Shown: positions 32,309 to 42,184 of the stretch, piece by piece | Layout: each line of letters opens with the position of its first letter | Numbering within the stretch: the stretch's first letter is position 1 | DNA from: Tsuneonella rigui | Lineage (GTDB): Bacteria > Pseudomonadota > Alphaproteobacteria > Sphingomonadales > Sphingomonadaceae | DNA length: 64,000 nucleotides | Reading direction: 5' to 3' | Assembly: GCF_003958625.1 (NCBI RefSeq) | Contig: NZ_RSEL01000028.1 | Location: 291,501 to 355,500 of the forward strand | Made by a program: the position numbers and the translations under genes | Notes under the pieces: model-generated | Seen by the model: the letters and a program-made list of their open reading frames with translations, nothing else | What the model was told of the DNA's origin: nothing | Databases searched by the model: none

Positions 32309-34426
32309 CTAGAGTTTGAAGTCGGCTTGAACACCGATCGTGCGAGGGCGCGCGTGGATCGTCCTGTTGGGGGGCAGAGCGTCGATGGTGAATGCGCCGT
32401 CCTCGTTCGTCAGGTTGTCCGCGAAGACCATCACGGACCAACGGTCGTCGGCCCCATTGACTGCAAGGGAGGCACGCGCGAAGGTGAGGCTGTCACCCAC
32501 GGTTCGCAAGGGAACTCCGCCGGACAGGGTAGCAAGGCGCAGGGGCGTCGAGTGATTTATGGACGCGGCGATCTCTGCGCTCATACCATTATCACCCAAA
32601 CCGAACCGATAACTCCCAAACGCGTTGGAAGTCGCTTTAGCCGAAGCATTTAGCCGCGAGCCCTTCGGAAACAGCACGATGCCACCCGAGATCACGTCCG
32701 CGTCGAATGTAAGGTCGTTGACGCTCAAACCTCCACCGATGGACAAGCCAGGCACGGGCCTCAGTGTAGCGGAGATGTCGTAGCCAAACCCGCTCGCGGA
32801 TTGGCCGTTGACACCGGCGCTGATCCTCACGCCGTTTGGCAACGGCAATGTCAGCGATTGCTGGACGTCACGCCAGTCGATGTAATAGACCGCGGCGTCC
32901 AGGGAGAGGATGTCACCCAGTCCATCAGCTTTGAAGCCGATCTCGTAGTTGCTGAGCTTATCTGGCCGTACTGGCGGTAAGCCGAACGCAATGACCGTTG
33001 GATTCTGGTTAAACCCGCTCCGGAAGCCCTGACTGTAGGAACTGTAAAGGGTCATCCGCTTCGTCGGGTGGAAGCTGATCAAAACGCGGGGCGTCCACGC
33101 CTGGAATTCCGGGGTGGCAAATAGCCCTGCTGGTTTTGTGCCAGCGGTATTGGAATATTCTTTACTATGAACCGAGTCATGGAAATAGCGCAGGCCGGCG
33201 GTCAACTCCAGACGTTGGTCGAGGAGAAGCTTAGTTACGTCCGCGAAGAGGGCAATCGATCGTGATTTGTTGTCTGTTTCTAAAGGCGCCACGATCAACT
33301 TAGGGATGTTGGCATACAACCGATCGTAGGCATCCCTGTAAATTGCTCCGACGCCCCAGCGCCACGAGCCAGCCGAATTTGACTGGATATTGACCTCTTG
33401 AGAGAAAACTTCCGACTTGAGCCAAGTCTGTTGCACGCTTGATCCAACCTGGACATACCCATTGTTGTAGAAGTCCAGAAATCCGGTAGCGCTTGTGACG
33501 TCAAAGCGAGATCCGCTGTACGTCAATTTCAGGCCGTACAAGGTGAAATCTGTTTCTACAGGCTCATTAATCGCCACGTTTACGCTGCGATTATCGGGGG
33601 AATAAGGTGGGGCGCCAGCGCGGCTCCGCGACAACCAGACAGATGCCACGGCCTCGAGATTATCAGTCATTTGAGCACCAAGCTTGACCCTCAGTGCCTT
33701 GGTGATCTCGTCGTTGGCATCTTTCCCGATCGGTCTGTCGATCCAGCCACCAAAGTCTTGGTAGCTTCCCACTGCCCGTAGGGCGACACGGTCGTTCACA
33801 AGAGGAACATTTACCGCCACGTCCCCGCGGTAGTTCTCTCCGCCATGATCGGTCGAGGAGACGCCGACCCGGGCCTTGAGATCGAAACTTGCATAGTCGG
33901 GGTCCGCTGTAAGCACACGAACGACGCCATTAAGGGAGCCCGCCCCGTACAGTGTCCCTTGGGGACCCCGCAAAACTTCAACACGTTGGAGGTCGAATAC
34001 ATTCGTGTCCGGCACGATTGCGGTTTTTGATAAGCCGAACGGAACTGAATCCAGATAGTAGGCGACTGTACTGGATCCTGTGAATAGCGGTGCGCCAGCA
34101 GTTACTCCGCGGATGGACAGCTGTGTTCCGCTACCTTGAACTGCGACCGTCGCCGTTACCCCGGGAACCGACCTCAGCGCTTCAGTAAGTCCTGAAGCAA
34201 CGGACTCGTCAAGCTGCTCTCCGCCCAAGACGGCGATGGAGATTGGCACGTCAGAGAGATTCTCTTCGCGCTTTTGCGCCGTTACTACAATCTCGTCCTC
34301 CGCCTGCCCCTCCCCTGCAACGGCACCCGCCTCTTGAGCATGGGCCGCGCCTGATCCGAGTAGCACAAGGCTGCCATATGCACCGATCATGCTGGTCGAT
34401 ACTAATTTATGTTTCCACTTTCGCAC
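32309..34426 (-). CDS. TonB-dependent outer-membrane receptor
   Basis: Outer-membrane receptor of about 705 residues. From the GTG at 34426 (GGGAGGA 6 bases upstream) the product has a signal peptide ending Ala-His-Ala-Gln near residue 31. The frame is open upstream to 34471 but without a ribosome site. The plug begins with DEIVVTAQKREENLSDVP and contains VEVLRGPQGTLYGAGS; the barrel ends in a terminal Leu/Phe-type strand (VQADFKL). It converges with the TetR gene at 31443. It is likely to import a peptide- or ester-type nutrient rather than iron, given its neighbours (inference). Confidence 0.93.
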   Translation of the reverse strand: MRKWKHKLVSTSMIGAYGSLVLLGSGAAHAQEAGAVAGEGQAEDEIVVTAQKREENLSDVPISIAVLGGEQLDESVASGLTEALRSVPGVTATVAVQGSGTQLSIRGVTAGAPLFTGSSTVAYYLDSVPFGLSKTAIVPDTNVFDLQRVEVLRGPQGTLYGAGSLNGVVRVLTADPDYASFDLKARVGVSSTDHGGENYRGDVAVNVPLVNDRVALRAVGSYQDFGGWIDRPIGKDANDEITKALRVKLGAQMTDNLEAVASVWLSRSRAGAPPYSPDNRSVNVAINEPVETDFTLYGLKLTYSGSRFDVTSATGFLDFYNNGYVQVGSSVQQTWLKSEVFSQEVNIQSNSAGSWRWGVGAIYRDAYDRLYANIPKLIVAPLETDNKSRSIALFADVTKLLLDQRLELTAGLRYFHDSVHSKEYSNTAGTKPAGLFATPEFQAWTPRVLISFHPTKRMTLYSSYSQGFRSGFNQNPTVIAFGLPPVRPDKLSNYEIGFKADGLGDILSLDAAVYYIDWRDVQQSLTLPLPNGVRISAGVNGQSASGFGYDISATLRPVPGLSIGGGLSVNDLTFDADVISGGIVLFPKGSRLNASAKATSNAFGSYRFGLGDNGMSAEIAASINHSTPLRLATLSGGVPLRTVGDSLTFARASLAVNGADDRWSVMVFADNLTNEDGAFTIDALPPNRTIHARPRTIGVQADFKL

Positions 34427-35068
34427 GCCTGTCCTCCCGTCAGCACCGAAAATAGAAGTGAGAAACACCAATTTCGCTCTTCTTCTCGGTAGTTATGATC
34501 CCCGACAACGTCGCTTTCCGGCCCAACGCCCCCCTTGGGTGCGCCATCAATGTCCCATGGCTGGGCCAGCCGGACCCCCGTCGACTCCAGTAAGATTAAA
34601 TATATAATGCTGGTTCTGTCAAGTGCGACTTGCGTGCGCGCGCTACGATCGGCAGGTGACTTGTCACCCTTAGCGGGCGGTCCCCGCGCTGCCTGTTGAG
34701 CGCGGATCATAAGTCCTCTGGCCGTGATCAAATGTCGTTGAGTTCGACCTGGCGGCGGATTGTCGTTGGGTGCGTGGCAACACGATGCGTCCTGGTCGTA
34801 AGGGCGAGTGTGATGCGGGCGCGCGGAGCCGAATTTGTAATCGCTGATTGAATTCGTGTGGAGCGTGGAGCCCTACTGTGGGTGCCGACACGAATTTATC
34901 GCGAATGCTTGCCTAGCGCATCCAGCCCGCCCCCCCCTCCGGGGAGCTTGCCATGCGCACCCCAGCGGCGTGGTCGAATTCCGCGGCGATTCAATCCGCT
35001 GGAACTTACACAAACTTCGACCCCGATTCACCTTGGTGCGCGAGGGATCGAGAGCAGACCGATCGGGA
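34427..35068. promoter_or_regulatory. 642-base spacer upstream of the TBDR gene, no gene seen
   Basis: It holds the promoter of the TBDR gene, with an AT-rich TATATAATG-like stretch near 34605 and the palindrome GGTGAC-TT-GTCACC at 34655-34668. Open frames here are short and without family features. It also covers the 3' side of the convergent-facing DUF885 gene. Confidence 0.4.
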
Positions 35069-36766
35069 TTAGAGCATTTTCCTATCAATGTTCGCACCCA
35101 CGAGTGGCAACGGAAGTGCGCCGGGCCCAAGCACGGCATCGTGGAACTCGCGAATATCGAACCTCGGCCCTTTTGCCTCGCGCCAGGCTTCGCGCTTCTC
35201 TTGAAGGTAGAATTCGCCCAATTTGTAAGCGAGCGCCTGCCCCGGGATGTCGCACGAATACCTTATGATCTCGGATTCAATTTCATTGGGAGGCAGGAGT
35301 ACGTTCTCCTGCATGTAGTCCCGGGCCTGTGCCAAGCTCCATCCAAGCGCGTTCAGCCCGGTATCAACGACCAGTCGAGAGGTCAGGAACCCGTCCATGA
35401 CCAGGCGGCCGAAGCGTTCTTCGGGAGCGCTGTACATCCCCAGCTCACCGGCCAGTGTCGCCGCGTATTCCGCCCACCCCTCGTTGAATGCGTTGAAAAA
35501 CGCATTGGTACGAAGCGGGTGGAGTGCCTGGTTCTCCCGTTGGGTAGCAAGATGAAAATGATGCCCCGGTATGAGCTCATGGTAGTTGACCGCGGCGATA
35601 TTGGATAGAGAACTGGAAATGATATTATCGGCATTAAAGTAGTACCGCCCTGTTGGCTGCTTGGGGCCGGGCGGATCGTAGTATCCGAATGTCATGGAGG
35701 CTGTTAATGCGGCCGGCAGTTCGACAGCTTCGCACGGCGCCGATGGCTTGAGGTTGAAATTGGAATTGATGTGCGGAGCAATCCGGTCGAGGTAACGCTT
35801 GAAGGTGGTGGCGATCTCCGAGGCGTTGGCCGCACGCCAATCCGGTTTGTGCTTAATCGTTTCGGCGTATTCGCCCGGAGTGCCTGTGAAGTGTATTTCT
35901 TGGAACAGCGCGTCCATTCGCGCGCGCAGAGCGCCCATGCGCTCAAGCCCCTCCGTGTGCACCTCGTCCGGCGTACGTTTGAGCGTTGTGTGCAGCTCTA
36001 CAAGTTCGGGATAAAGTTCGGCGCCTCCCGGATATTGGGATAATCCAACGCTCTCAGGCGAGGCAGCGCGGTAGTCGTCCGTTGACAGGAAATCGACCAT
36101 AGCCTGCCACGCGGCGTCGACACTCGAGCGTATGCGCGCGGCGATGGCCTGCGCCGCCTGGTCGCCGCCAACGGCGGTCAGCCGCTCGACAGAAGGGATC
36201 AGGGAGGATGAACCCGCAGCCAGGGCGCGCACCAGTTGGATCGAACGATCGAGCTGGCATCGGGGGATGTGAATCCCTCGCCGGCTTTGACCGACCGTTC
36301 GTTCGCGCATCTGGCTGACCAAGCGAGCGAAGTCCTCGATCAGGCCCATATAACGATCGACGTCGGCGACAGTGTCGAATCCATGTTTGGCAAGTGTCGC
36401 GGCTGCATTTTTGATGAGCAGCCCGCCGCAGTATGCGGTCGGGGCGAAAAGCCCCATGAATCCGACACCATTTGGATCGATTACCAGCCAATATCGCTCC
36501 GCTTCCTTGGCCATCCGCTCGGCATTGGCGCGCGCCACCGCAAGCGTCAGAACCAGATCGTGTGGCAATTGAGTCTGCTCGAGCGCGTCGATGCTCGCGA
36601 GCAGGCGGGCGCCGCGCGCGCTTCGCGCCTCCGTGGCGTCAAAGCCGATATCAGGAAGACGATCGATCGGCCGGCCCAGATTGGCCTGCACGAAGGGGCG
36701 CTGCGCTGTCTCGGCCCAGACCTGGTCAAGGACGACAAGAGCATTGGCTATCGCTTGATCACTCAT
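35069..36766 (-). CDS. DUF885 family zinc peptidase
   Basis: A protein of 565 residues in the DUF885 family of predicted metallopeptidases. The zinc motif HELIPGH is at 396-402 and the downstream glutamate in NEGWAEYAA. No signal peptide is visible from the ATG at 36766, which has GGAAAGGG just upstream, so it is probably cytoplasmic. It follows the esterase gene by 43 bases on the same strand and is the third gene of a TBDR-esterase-peptidase operon. That order suggests uptake, ester cleavage and then peptide cleavage of one substrate. Confidence 0.92.
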   Translation of the reverse strand: MSDQAIANALVVLDQVWAETAQRPFVQANLGRPIDRLPDIGFDATEARSARGARLLASIDALEQTQLPHDLVLTLAVARANAERMAKEAERYWLVIDPNGVGFMGLFAPTAYCGGLLIKNAAATLAKHGFDTVADVDRYMGLIEDFARLVSQMRERTVGQSRRGIHIPRCQLDRSIQLVRALAAGSSSLIPSVERLTAVGGDQAAQAIAARIRSSVDAAWQAMVDFLSTDDYRAASPESVGLSQYPGGAELYPELVELHTTLKRTPDEVHTEGLERMGALRARMDALFQEIHFTGTPGEYAETIKHKPDWRAANASEIATTFKRYLDRIAPHINSNFNLKPSAPCEAVELPAALTASMTFGYYDPPGPKQPTGRYYFNADNIISSSLSNIAAVNYHELIPGHHFHLATQRENQALHPLRTNAFFNAFNEGWAEYAATLAGELGMYSAPEERFGRLVMDGFLTSRLVVDTGLNALGWSLAQARDYMQENVLLPPNEIESEIIRYSCDIPGQALAYKLGEFYLQEKREAWREAKGPRFDIREFHDAVLGPGALPLPLVGANIDRKML

Positions 36767-36809
36767 GTTGTTCCCTTTCCAGCCCGCGCTGCGCCGGCAC
36801 GCCTGCTAC

Positions 36810-37736
36810 CTAGGAAGCAGCGCTGCCGTAACATGTCCGCAGGAAGCTGAACCACGACGGCCACAGGCCTGACGCGTGCGACTCAAACGGCAAAACCGCA
36901 CTGGTGAACTGGAGGCCGGGTAACGGCTCGAGACCTTGCCGGGTGACGAAGCGCGAAAAGCCCTGTGCCAGCATCTGGTATGGTGTCGCTACCGTGAGCT
37001 CCCGCTCGCACACAGTCATATGAAGATGATGTCCAGCGAAGATTGTGCCGGCGGCAGAATGCTCGGCCCACAACTGCAGAGGCACCGACTCCGGCGTCAT
37101 GAAGCCTGGACTGCCGGCGCCGACACGGGTGAACGCGGGCAGCCGCTTCAACGCGAGGTATGTCGCGAATAGTCCACCATACGAGTATCCGAAGAACCCG
37201 CAGTCTTCTGCAGACACCGGGTAGCGGTCTACGATTTGCGGAAACAGCTCTTCAGCCAGGAACTCGAGGAAAGCATCGCCGCGACCATTGTTCATCAGGT
37301 GCTTGAAGCCGTCGGCCCAGTCTTTGTCGTACAGGCCCTGATCCACCCCATGATCGAAGGCAGCCAGATGGTGCGGATTGGGCCTTTCGCCCGGGGGCAG
37401 CAGATCCCTGTTGCGGATCCGCATGATATCTGCCGCATCCGCGCCCGCATAACCGATGGCAACCTGGATAACCGGTTGCACGGGATTGATCGGGTCGCTT
37501 GCGGCCATCGCGCTCATCGGAGTGAGAATGGGCGCCAACCAGTTGCCGTCCGGCATAAACACGGCGGGGAGTCGGGCGCCGCTGTTGGCGGCGCCCGGCG
37601 GAAGGGTAACCCAGACAGCGTAGCGGGCCTTGGCCCTGCGGGAGTCTATCTCAAAGTAGTGCGTGTCCGGAAAGATCGCGGCGAAGGCTGGTTCGGCGGG
37701 CTCAAGCCCACCTTGGTCACTAGATCTCTCGCTCAT
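36810..37736 (-). CDS. esterase, paralog of the 28901 enzyme
   Basis: Alpha/beta hydrolase of about 308 residues in the Esterase D/enterochelin-esterase-like family. The nucleophile is Ser185 in GYSYGG, with the same GAGSPGFMTPESVP and ESHASGL segments as its paralog at 28901. I chose the ATG at 37736; a GTG at 37775 lies 4 bases after the TBDR stop and would add 13 residues. The two paralogs are similar along their whole length but encoded on opposite strands 7.9 kb apart. It is in an operon with the TBDR upstream and the DUF885 peptidase downstream. Confidence 0.87.
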   Translation of the reverse strand: MSERSSDQGGLEPAEPAFAAIFPDTHYFEIDSRRAKARYAVWVTLPPGAANSGARLPAVFMPDGNWLAPILTPMSAMAASDPINPVQPVIQVAIGYAGADAADIMRIRNRDLLPPGERPNPHHLAAFDHGVDQGLYDKDWADGFKHLMNNGRGDAFLEFLAEELFPQIVDRYPVSAEDCGFFGYSYGGLFATYLALKRLPAFTRVGAGSPGFMTPESVPLQLWAEHSAAGTIFAGHHLHMTVCERELTVATPYQMLAQGFSRFVTRQGLEPLPGLQFTSAVLPFESHASGLWPSWFSFLRTCYGSAAS

Positions 37737-37779
37737 GCCCTGATCAGCGCTCCCTCGTTGACCGACCGTGCGCACCTAC

Positions 37780-40062
37780 TCAGAATCTTGCCGTTGCCGA
37801 CAAGGTGACCGCGCGCGGCCGGATGGTAGTGCCTATGGTGGGCACCGGCTGACCGGGATACAGCGCTCCCCCTCTGAGCGATGTATAGCCAAGCGTATCG
37901 AACAAGTTGTCCACGCGGAGCTGCAGAGAATATCCCTCCATCTCGAGACCGGCTCGCAAGTCGACCGTCGTGACCGAAGGAACTTTGATGCTGGGGTTTG
38001 ACGCACTGCCCGGATAACCACTCGGCATATCCGACTGAAAGCGAACCGTGCCACCGAATGTGCCCGCGAGCCTGTCAGAGAAGGGTACGTTGTGATCAGC
38101 AAACGCCGCAACGGTCCAGCCCGGGGTCAGTGGAAGCTTATCGCCGCTCGAAGCCCCGAGGGACCCGGCTGCGGCCGCATCAATGCTGGTGATGCGCGCG
38201 TTCGTGCGGCCCACGTTAGCGCCGGCAGTGAAATTCGCAGACGGACGAGCCAGCAATTCAAGCTCGAAGCCATCCACTTCCGCCTTGCCTGCATTGCCCT
38301 GGAGCGTGATGCCGCCGAAAATCGTGTTCAGTTGGATGTCCGTCCAGTCGATGTGATAAAGGGCCGCACTCCCGCTGAAGGTACCATCGGCGCTGGAGGC
38401 CTTAACGCCAGCTTCGTAGTTCCACACGCTATCCGATCTGATCTCAGATTGCGCATTTGGCGGCAGCAGGGCGGTAGCGGTCTGCGGCCCACCCGGCCGA
38501 TAGCCGCTGGCTGCCCTGGCGTAGAAGCTCAACTGATCCGACGGTCGGTAGCGGACAGTCGCAAGGTACGTAGTCGCGTTGTCGCTAAAGTCAGTCGAAT
38601 TGGCAGCGTATGGCCCATAGAAGACGGTCCCCTGGTCCTGGGACACCGTCTGATTGTTATGCGCAAAGCGGATGCCGCCCGTAACGTCGAGACGGTCGGT
38701 CAGGTAGAAGGTTAGATCGCCGAACGCGGCATACTCCTGGTATTTCGAATGAGTGCGGACGAAGAAAGCTTCATCAAGCGGGGCCGGGAGAGGCGTGCCG
38801 GTTGCATCGCGCGCGAGCAGACCAAATGGATATTGACTGTTTTCCCATGTGTAAAAGCCTCCGGCGACGAATTCCACCGGACCTAGTCGCTTCGATACGA
38901 ACCGCAGCTCAGAGGTGAACTTCTCGAGCTCGGGCCCGTACTGCCCGACGATCTGCGTTCCGACTGGAACGATGCCGAATAAGGAGAGGTAATTGCCATA
39001 TGACGGCGTATAGTCCTCGATAAATCGGGTGGCAGATTTGACGTAGGCCGCGGTCGCCACAACGGCGCCAGCATCCGTGTCGTACGTCGCCGTGCCCGAT
39101 GCCGAACGATACCTGATGTCGCTCCCACCAGTTCCTGCGATCTCTCCGATCTTGTATTTGCCATACAGCGGCCGGGTAGTGCCTTTGACATTCGCTTGCC
39201 CGGACCCGCCGTTGTTGTCGATGTCCTGGTAGAAGCCTGCCAAATCCAGCGCCAGGCGGTCGCTGACGTCGGCATGAAGGGCAATTCGCCCCCCCTTGAT
39301 GATCGACGAATTAATGTCTCTTTCGCCAGTGGTGACATTGTCGATCCAGCCCGGTGCGTGGCGGTAGAAGCCCGAGACGCGAACGGCCACCCGGTTGGCA
39401 ATCAACGGGATATTCACCGCGGCGCGCGCGGCCCAGCCCTCGTCACCGTGCGCCACTGTCATGGCTTCCAACTGCGCCATGCCGAAAAGGCGAGATGGAT
39501 CCGCTTTCTTGGTGATCACGCGCACCAGACCCCCGAGGCTGCTCGCTCCGTAGAGGGTTCCCTGCGGCCCCTTCAGGACTTCGATCCGCTCGATATCGGC
39601 GAGATCAGGTGAGGGGGTGGCCTCCGACCCCACTGAAAGGAAGCCGCTCGGTGAGAACGGCGCATCGTCGATGTAGAAGGAGGCAGTGTTCGTGGTCTGC
39701 TGAGGGCCGGTATTGAGACCGCGTAAAATGATCGTGCCTAGCCCCGGTGCGCCAAGATCCCGCTGGCTAAGTCCTGGCACCAGGGTGGCATAGTCGCGGA
39801 AATCCCGGACACCTAGGTTCTCAATCGTATCGCCTGTAAGTGCGGTTACGGTAGCCGGAACGTCCTGGAGGCGTTCTTCGCGCTTACTCGCGGTCACAAT
39901 GATTTCCGCTTGATCTTTCGCGTCGGCAGCTGCGCCCGCACTGGAGGGTTGTTGTTCATCGCCATCTGGGCGATCCTGCGCAAGCGATGGGAAGGATGCG
40001 CAAAGAGCTACCGCAGAAACCGCTGAGGATAACCAATGCGTCCTGTTGAACCGTACCTTCAT
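37780..40062 (-). CDS. TonB-dependent outer-membrane receptor
   Basis: Outer-membrane receptor of 760 residues. A signal peptide ends near Ser-Leu-Ala-Gln (residue 29). The plug begins AEIIVTASKREERLQDVPATVTA (shortened) and contains IEVLKGPQGTLYGASS; the barrel ends in TLSATARF with terminal Phe. GGGAGGA lies 6 bases before the ATG. It is first in an operon with an esterase and a DUF885 peptidase and is divergent from a TetR gene; the spacer holds a TetR-type operator (40161-40186). It is therefore probably induced by the substrate it imports. Confidence 0.95.
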   Translation of the reverse strand: MKVRFNRTHWLSSAVSAVALCASFPSLAQDRPDGDEQQPSSAGAAADAKDQAEIIVTASKREERLQDVPATVTALTGDTIENLGVRDFRDYATLVPGLSQRDLGAPGLGTIILRGLNTGPQQTTNTASFYIDDAPFSPSGFLSVGSEATPSPDLADIERIEVLKGPQGTLYGASSLGGLVRVITKKADPSRLFGMAQLEAMTVAHGDEGWAARAAVNIPLIANRVAVRVSGFYRHAPGWIDNVTTGERDINSSIIKGGRIALHADVSDRLALDLAGFYQDIDNNGGSGQANVKGTTRPLYGKYKIGEIAGTGGSDIRYRSASGTATYDTDAGAVVATAAYVKSATRFIEDYTPSYGNYLSLFGIVPVGTQIVGQYGPELEKFTSELRFVSKRLGPVEFVAGGFYTWENSQYPFGLLARDATGTPLPAPLDEAFFVRTHSKYQEYAAFGDLTFYLTDRLDVTGGIRFAHNNQTVSQDQGTVFYGPYAANSTDFSDNATTYLATVRYRPSDQLSFYARAASGYRPGGPQTATALLPPNAQSEIRSDSVWNYEAGVKASSADGTFSGSAALYHIDWTDIQLNTIFGGITLQGNAGKAEVDGFELELLARPSANFTAGANVGRTNARITSIDAAAAGSLGASSGDKLPLTPGWTVAAFADHNVPFSDRLAGTFGGTVRFQSDMPSGYPGSASNPSIKVPSVTTVDLRAGLEMEGYSLQLRVDNLFDTLGYTSLRGGALYPGQPVPTIGTTIRPRAVTLSATARF

Positions 40063-40160
40063 GTTGTTCCTCCCCGTCAGCGCAGCTGGCTACGCGCGAT
40101 CATCGGTCCACTCTCTGTCCCTCTTTTTTCCCGGGAGGTTGAGATTGAACGAATCAAATC

Positions 40161-40186
40161 ATAGGGACATCTACGTTTTGTTACAA
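40161..40186. promoter_or_regulatory. TetR-type operator between TBDR operon and its regulator
   Basis: On the minus strand the site reads TTGTAACAAAACGTAGAT followed by GTCCCTAT. The left part is identical to the site at 28571 and close to the long palindrome at 40859. It ends 14 bases before the TetR start and so may autoregulate it and control the divergent TBDR operon. Confidence 0.68.
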
Positions 40187-40199
40187 GAGGGAGAGTTTG

Positions 40200-40841
40200 G
40201 TGGGGTCAGCGGCACTAACTGAGGGACGGCGACGCGCACCGCTTCGACGCCCGAAACGCCCGGATAAGGCGCCTAAAAGGGATCGCGAGGACTGGCTCGA
40301 TTGTGCAAGGAGCGTGCTGATCGCGGAGGGTGTGGAACGGGTAAAGGTCAAGCCCCTCGCTGACGTGCTCGGGGTCACCACAGGAAGCTTCTACCATCAC
40401 TTCAACGGTCGGCAGGAACTTCTCGACGGGTTGCTCCATCATTGGGAAACCCGGACCAACGGACCGATGTTCTCCGCAGTGGAAAACGCGGGCCCGGACC
40501 CGCGTAACCAGCTGGATGCACTTTTCCATGTCTGGCTGAACGAAAGCGAATATGAGCCGGCCTACGATACGGCTGTGCGAGCGTGGGCTCACAGTTCAGA
40601 TGCTGCGAAGGAAGTGGTCCGACGCGTCGAAGACAAGCGAATCGGCCTGCTTAAAAGCATTTTCGTCCGCTTTGGTTATGACGAGCAACGCGCCTTCATC
40701 CGGGCGCGAATCACCTATTTTCACCAAGTTGGCTACCAGGCGATGGAAATCGTCGAAAGCCCGCAACAGCGCCGGGATCTCTACGCCCTTTACCTTGAGG
40801 CTCTCGTCGGAAACCCGCCCGACTACCCGACGGAAACATAG
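40200..40841 (+). CDS. TetR-family regulator, likely local repressor
   Basis: A protein of 213 residues. The helix-turn-helix is near residues 45-70 (KPLADVLGVTTGSFYHHFNGRQEL) after a basic leader. Start choice: GTG at 40200 with GGGAGAG upstream; a TTG at 40197 is possible. The C-terminal domain is helical. Sites of the same long palindrome family lie before this gene, after it (40859, before soxB) and at 28571. It is the obvious candidate to bind all three, linking the TBDR-esterase-peptidase operon, the sarcosine oxidase operon and the second esterase. Confidence 0.9.
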   Translation: MGSAALTEGRRRAPLRRPKRPDKAPKRDREDWLDCARSVLIAEGVERVKVKPLADVLGVTTGSFYHHFNGRQELLDGLLHHWETRTNGPMFSAVENAGPDPRNQLDALFHVWLNESEYEPAYDTAVRAWAHSSDAAKEVVRRVEDKRIGLLKSIFVRFGYDEQRAFIRARITYFHQVGYQAMEIVESPQQRRDLYALYLEALVGNPPDYPTET

Positions 40842-40857
40842 CCAGGCACGAAGAGCC

Positions 40858-40897
40858 CTTGTCACGAAACGTAGACTGCTCTATGTTTCGTGACAAG
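40858..40897. promoter_or_regulatory. long near-perfect palindrome before soxB (TetR-type operator)
   Basis: CTTGTCACGAAAC-N14-GTTTCGTGACAAG, with an inner TAGA/TCTA pair; 18 of 19 paired positions match. It lies 35 bases before the soxB ATG. Its left half matches the sites at 28571 and 40161 (consensus TTGTnACnAAACGTAGA). Confidence 0.75.
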
Positions 40898-40931
40898 GCG
40901 GTAGAAACCCGCCAAGTTCTGGTTGGGGGTT

Positions 40932-42173
40932 ATGTCCAAGCGATCACAGCGAGTCAGCCCCACCGCGGGTAACCTGGAGGGTGCAAGCGGATGGCGTTCG
41001 CCAACACCCCAGGCGAGGTACGATGTCGTCCTCGTTGGTGGAGGCGGTCATGGACTGGCCACCGCCTACTACCTGGCAAAAAATCATGGCGTTCGCAGGA
41101 TTGCGGTACTGGAGAAGGGTTGGATAGGGGGCGGAAATACCGGCCGGAACACGACGGTAGTGCGCTCCAATTATTTGTTCCCGGAGAGCGCCCGCTTTTA
41201 CGAGCATAGCCTGCGGCTTTACGAGCGCCTCGGCCGGGAACTCGACTTCAACATCATGTTCAGCCAGCGCGGGATGCTAACTCTGGCGCATAGCAGGCAC
41301 GATCTGGAGTCGCAGCGGCGCTGGGCGAACGCCATGCGGCTCAACGGGGTCGACAGCGAATTGCTCGATACCGACGAGGTCGCAGAGCTGGTCCCGGCCC
41401 TCGACTGCAGCCCTTCCGCCCGCCTGCCTGTTATGGGTGGTTTCATCCAGAAACGGGGCGGAACCGTTCGCCACGATGCCGTGGCCTGGGGCTACGCCCG
41501 TGCCGCTGACGCTCTCGGTGTCGATATTATCCAGAACTGCGAAGTGACCGGTTTTGAATTGAGCTCAGGCGGCGCGCACACTGTGAAGACCACGCGCGGA
41601 ACGATAGGCGCTGACAGGATCGGATTGGCGACAGCAGGTCACACGACGACCCTTGCCGACATGCTCGGCTTCCGCCTCCCGATGACCTCGTACGCTCTGC
41701 AGGCCTTTGTATCCGAGCCTCTCAAGCCGGTGCTCGACACGGTCGTACTGTCACCGGCGTGCGGTGTGTACGTCAGCCAATCAGACAAGGGAGAACTCGT
41801 GGTGGGAGGCGGTCTCGACCTTTATGCGAGCTATGCCCAGCGGGGCAATCTGCCGACTGTCGAGCAGACCCTGCGCGGCTTGCTGACCCTGTTTCCGTCG
41901 TTTTCGCGCCTGCGAATGCTCCGTCAATGGGCTGGCATCGTAGATGTCGTAGCAGATTCCACTCCGGTTCTTGGACGGTCGCCGATTCCCAATGTGTTTC
42001 TTAACTGCGGTTGGGGGACCGGGGGGTTCAAGGCCATTCCGGCGGGCGGGTGGTGCTTCGCCCATACCATAGCGAAGAACGAGGCTCATCCTTTGACCGC
42101 TGCGTTCGGGCTCGACCGCTTTGCTCGCGGCGCCCTGATCGATGAGGCAGCAGCCTCGGGCATCGCACACTAG
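40932..42173 (+). CDS. soxB: sarcosine oxidase, beta subunit
   Basis: FAD-dependent amine oxidase subunit of 413 residues. The FAD-binding motif VVLVGGGGHGLATAYYLA lies near residue 32, followed by EKGWIGGGNTGRN, and the C-terminal GWGTGGFKAIPAGG is typical of heterotetrameric SoxB. It oxidatively demethylates N-methylglycine, giving glycine, a folate-bound C1 unit and H2O2. It is followed by soxD, soxA and soxG in the standard order. The substrate may be a related N-methyl amino acid; no betaine or dimethylglycine demethylase genes lie nearby. A GGGGG stretch lies close before the ATG. Confidence 0.95.
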   Translation: MSKRSQRVSPTAGNLEGASGWRSPTPQARYDVVLVGGGGHGLATAYYLAKNHGVRRIAVLEKGWIGGGNTGRNTTVVRSNYLFPESARFYEHSLRLYERLGRELDFNIMFSQRGMLTLAHSRHDLESQRRWANAMRLNGVDSELLDTDEVAELVPALDCSPSARLPVMGGFIQKRGGTVRHDAVAWGYARAADALGVDIIQNCEVTGFELSSGGAHTVKTTRGTIGADRIGLATAGHTTTLADMLGFRLPMTSYALQAFVSEPLKPVLDTVVLSPACGVYVSQSDKGELVVGGGLDLYASYAQRGNLPTVEQTLRGLLTLFPSFSRLRMLRQWAGIVDVVADSTPVLGRSPIPNVFLNCGWGTGGFKAIPAGGWCFAHTIAKNEAHPLTAAFGLDRFARGALIDEAAASGIAH

Positions 42174-42184
42174 GCGATCGGAAT

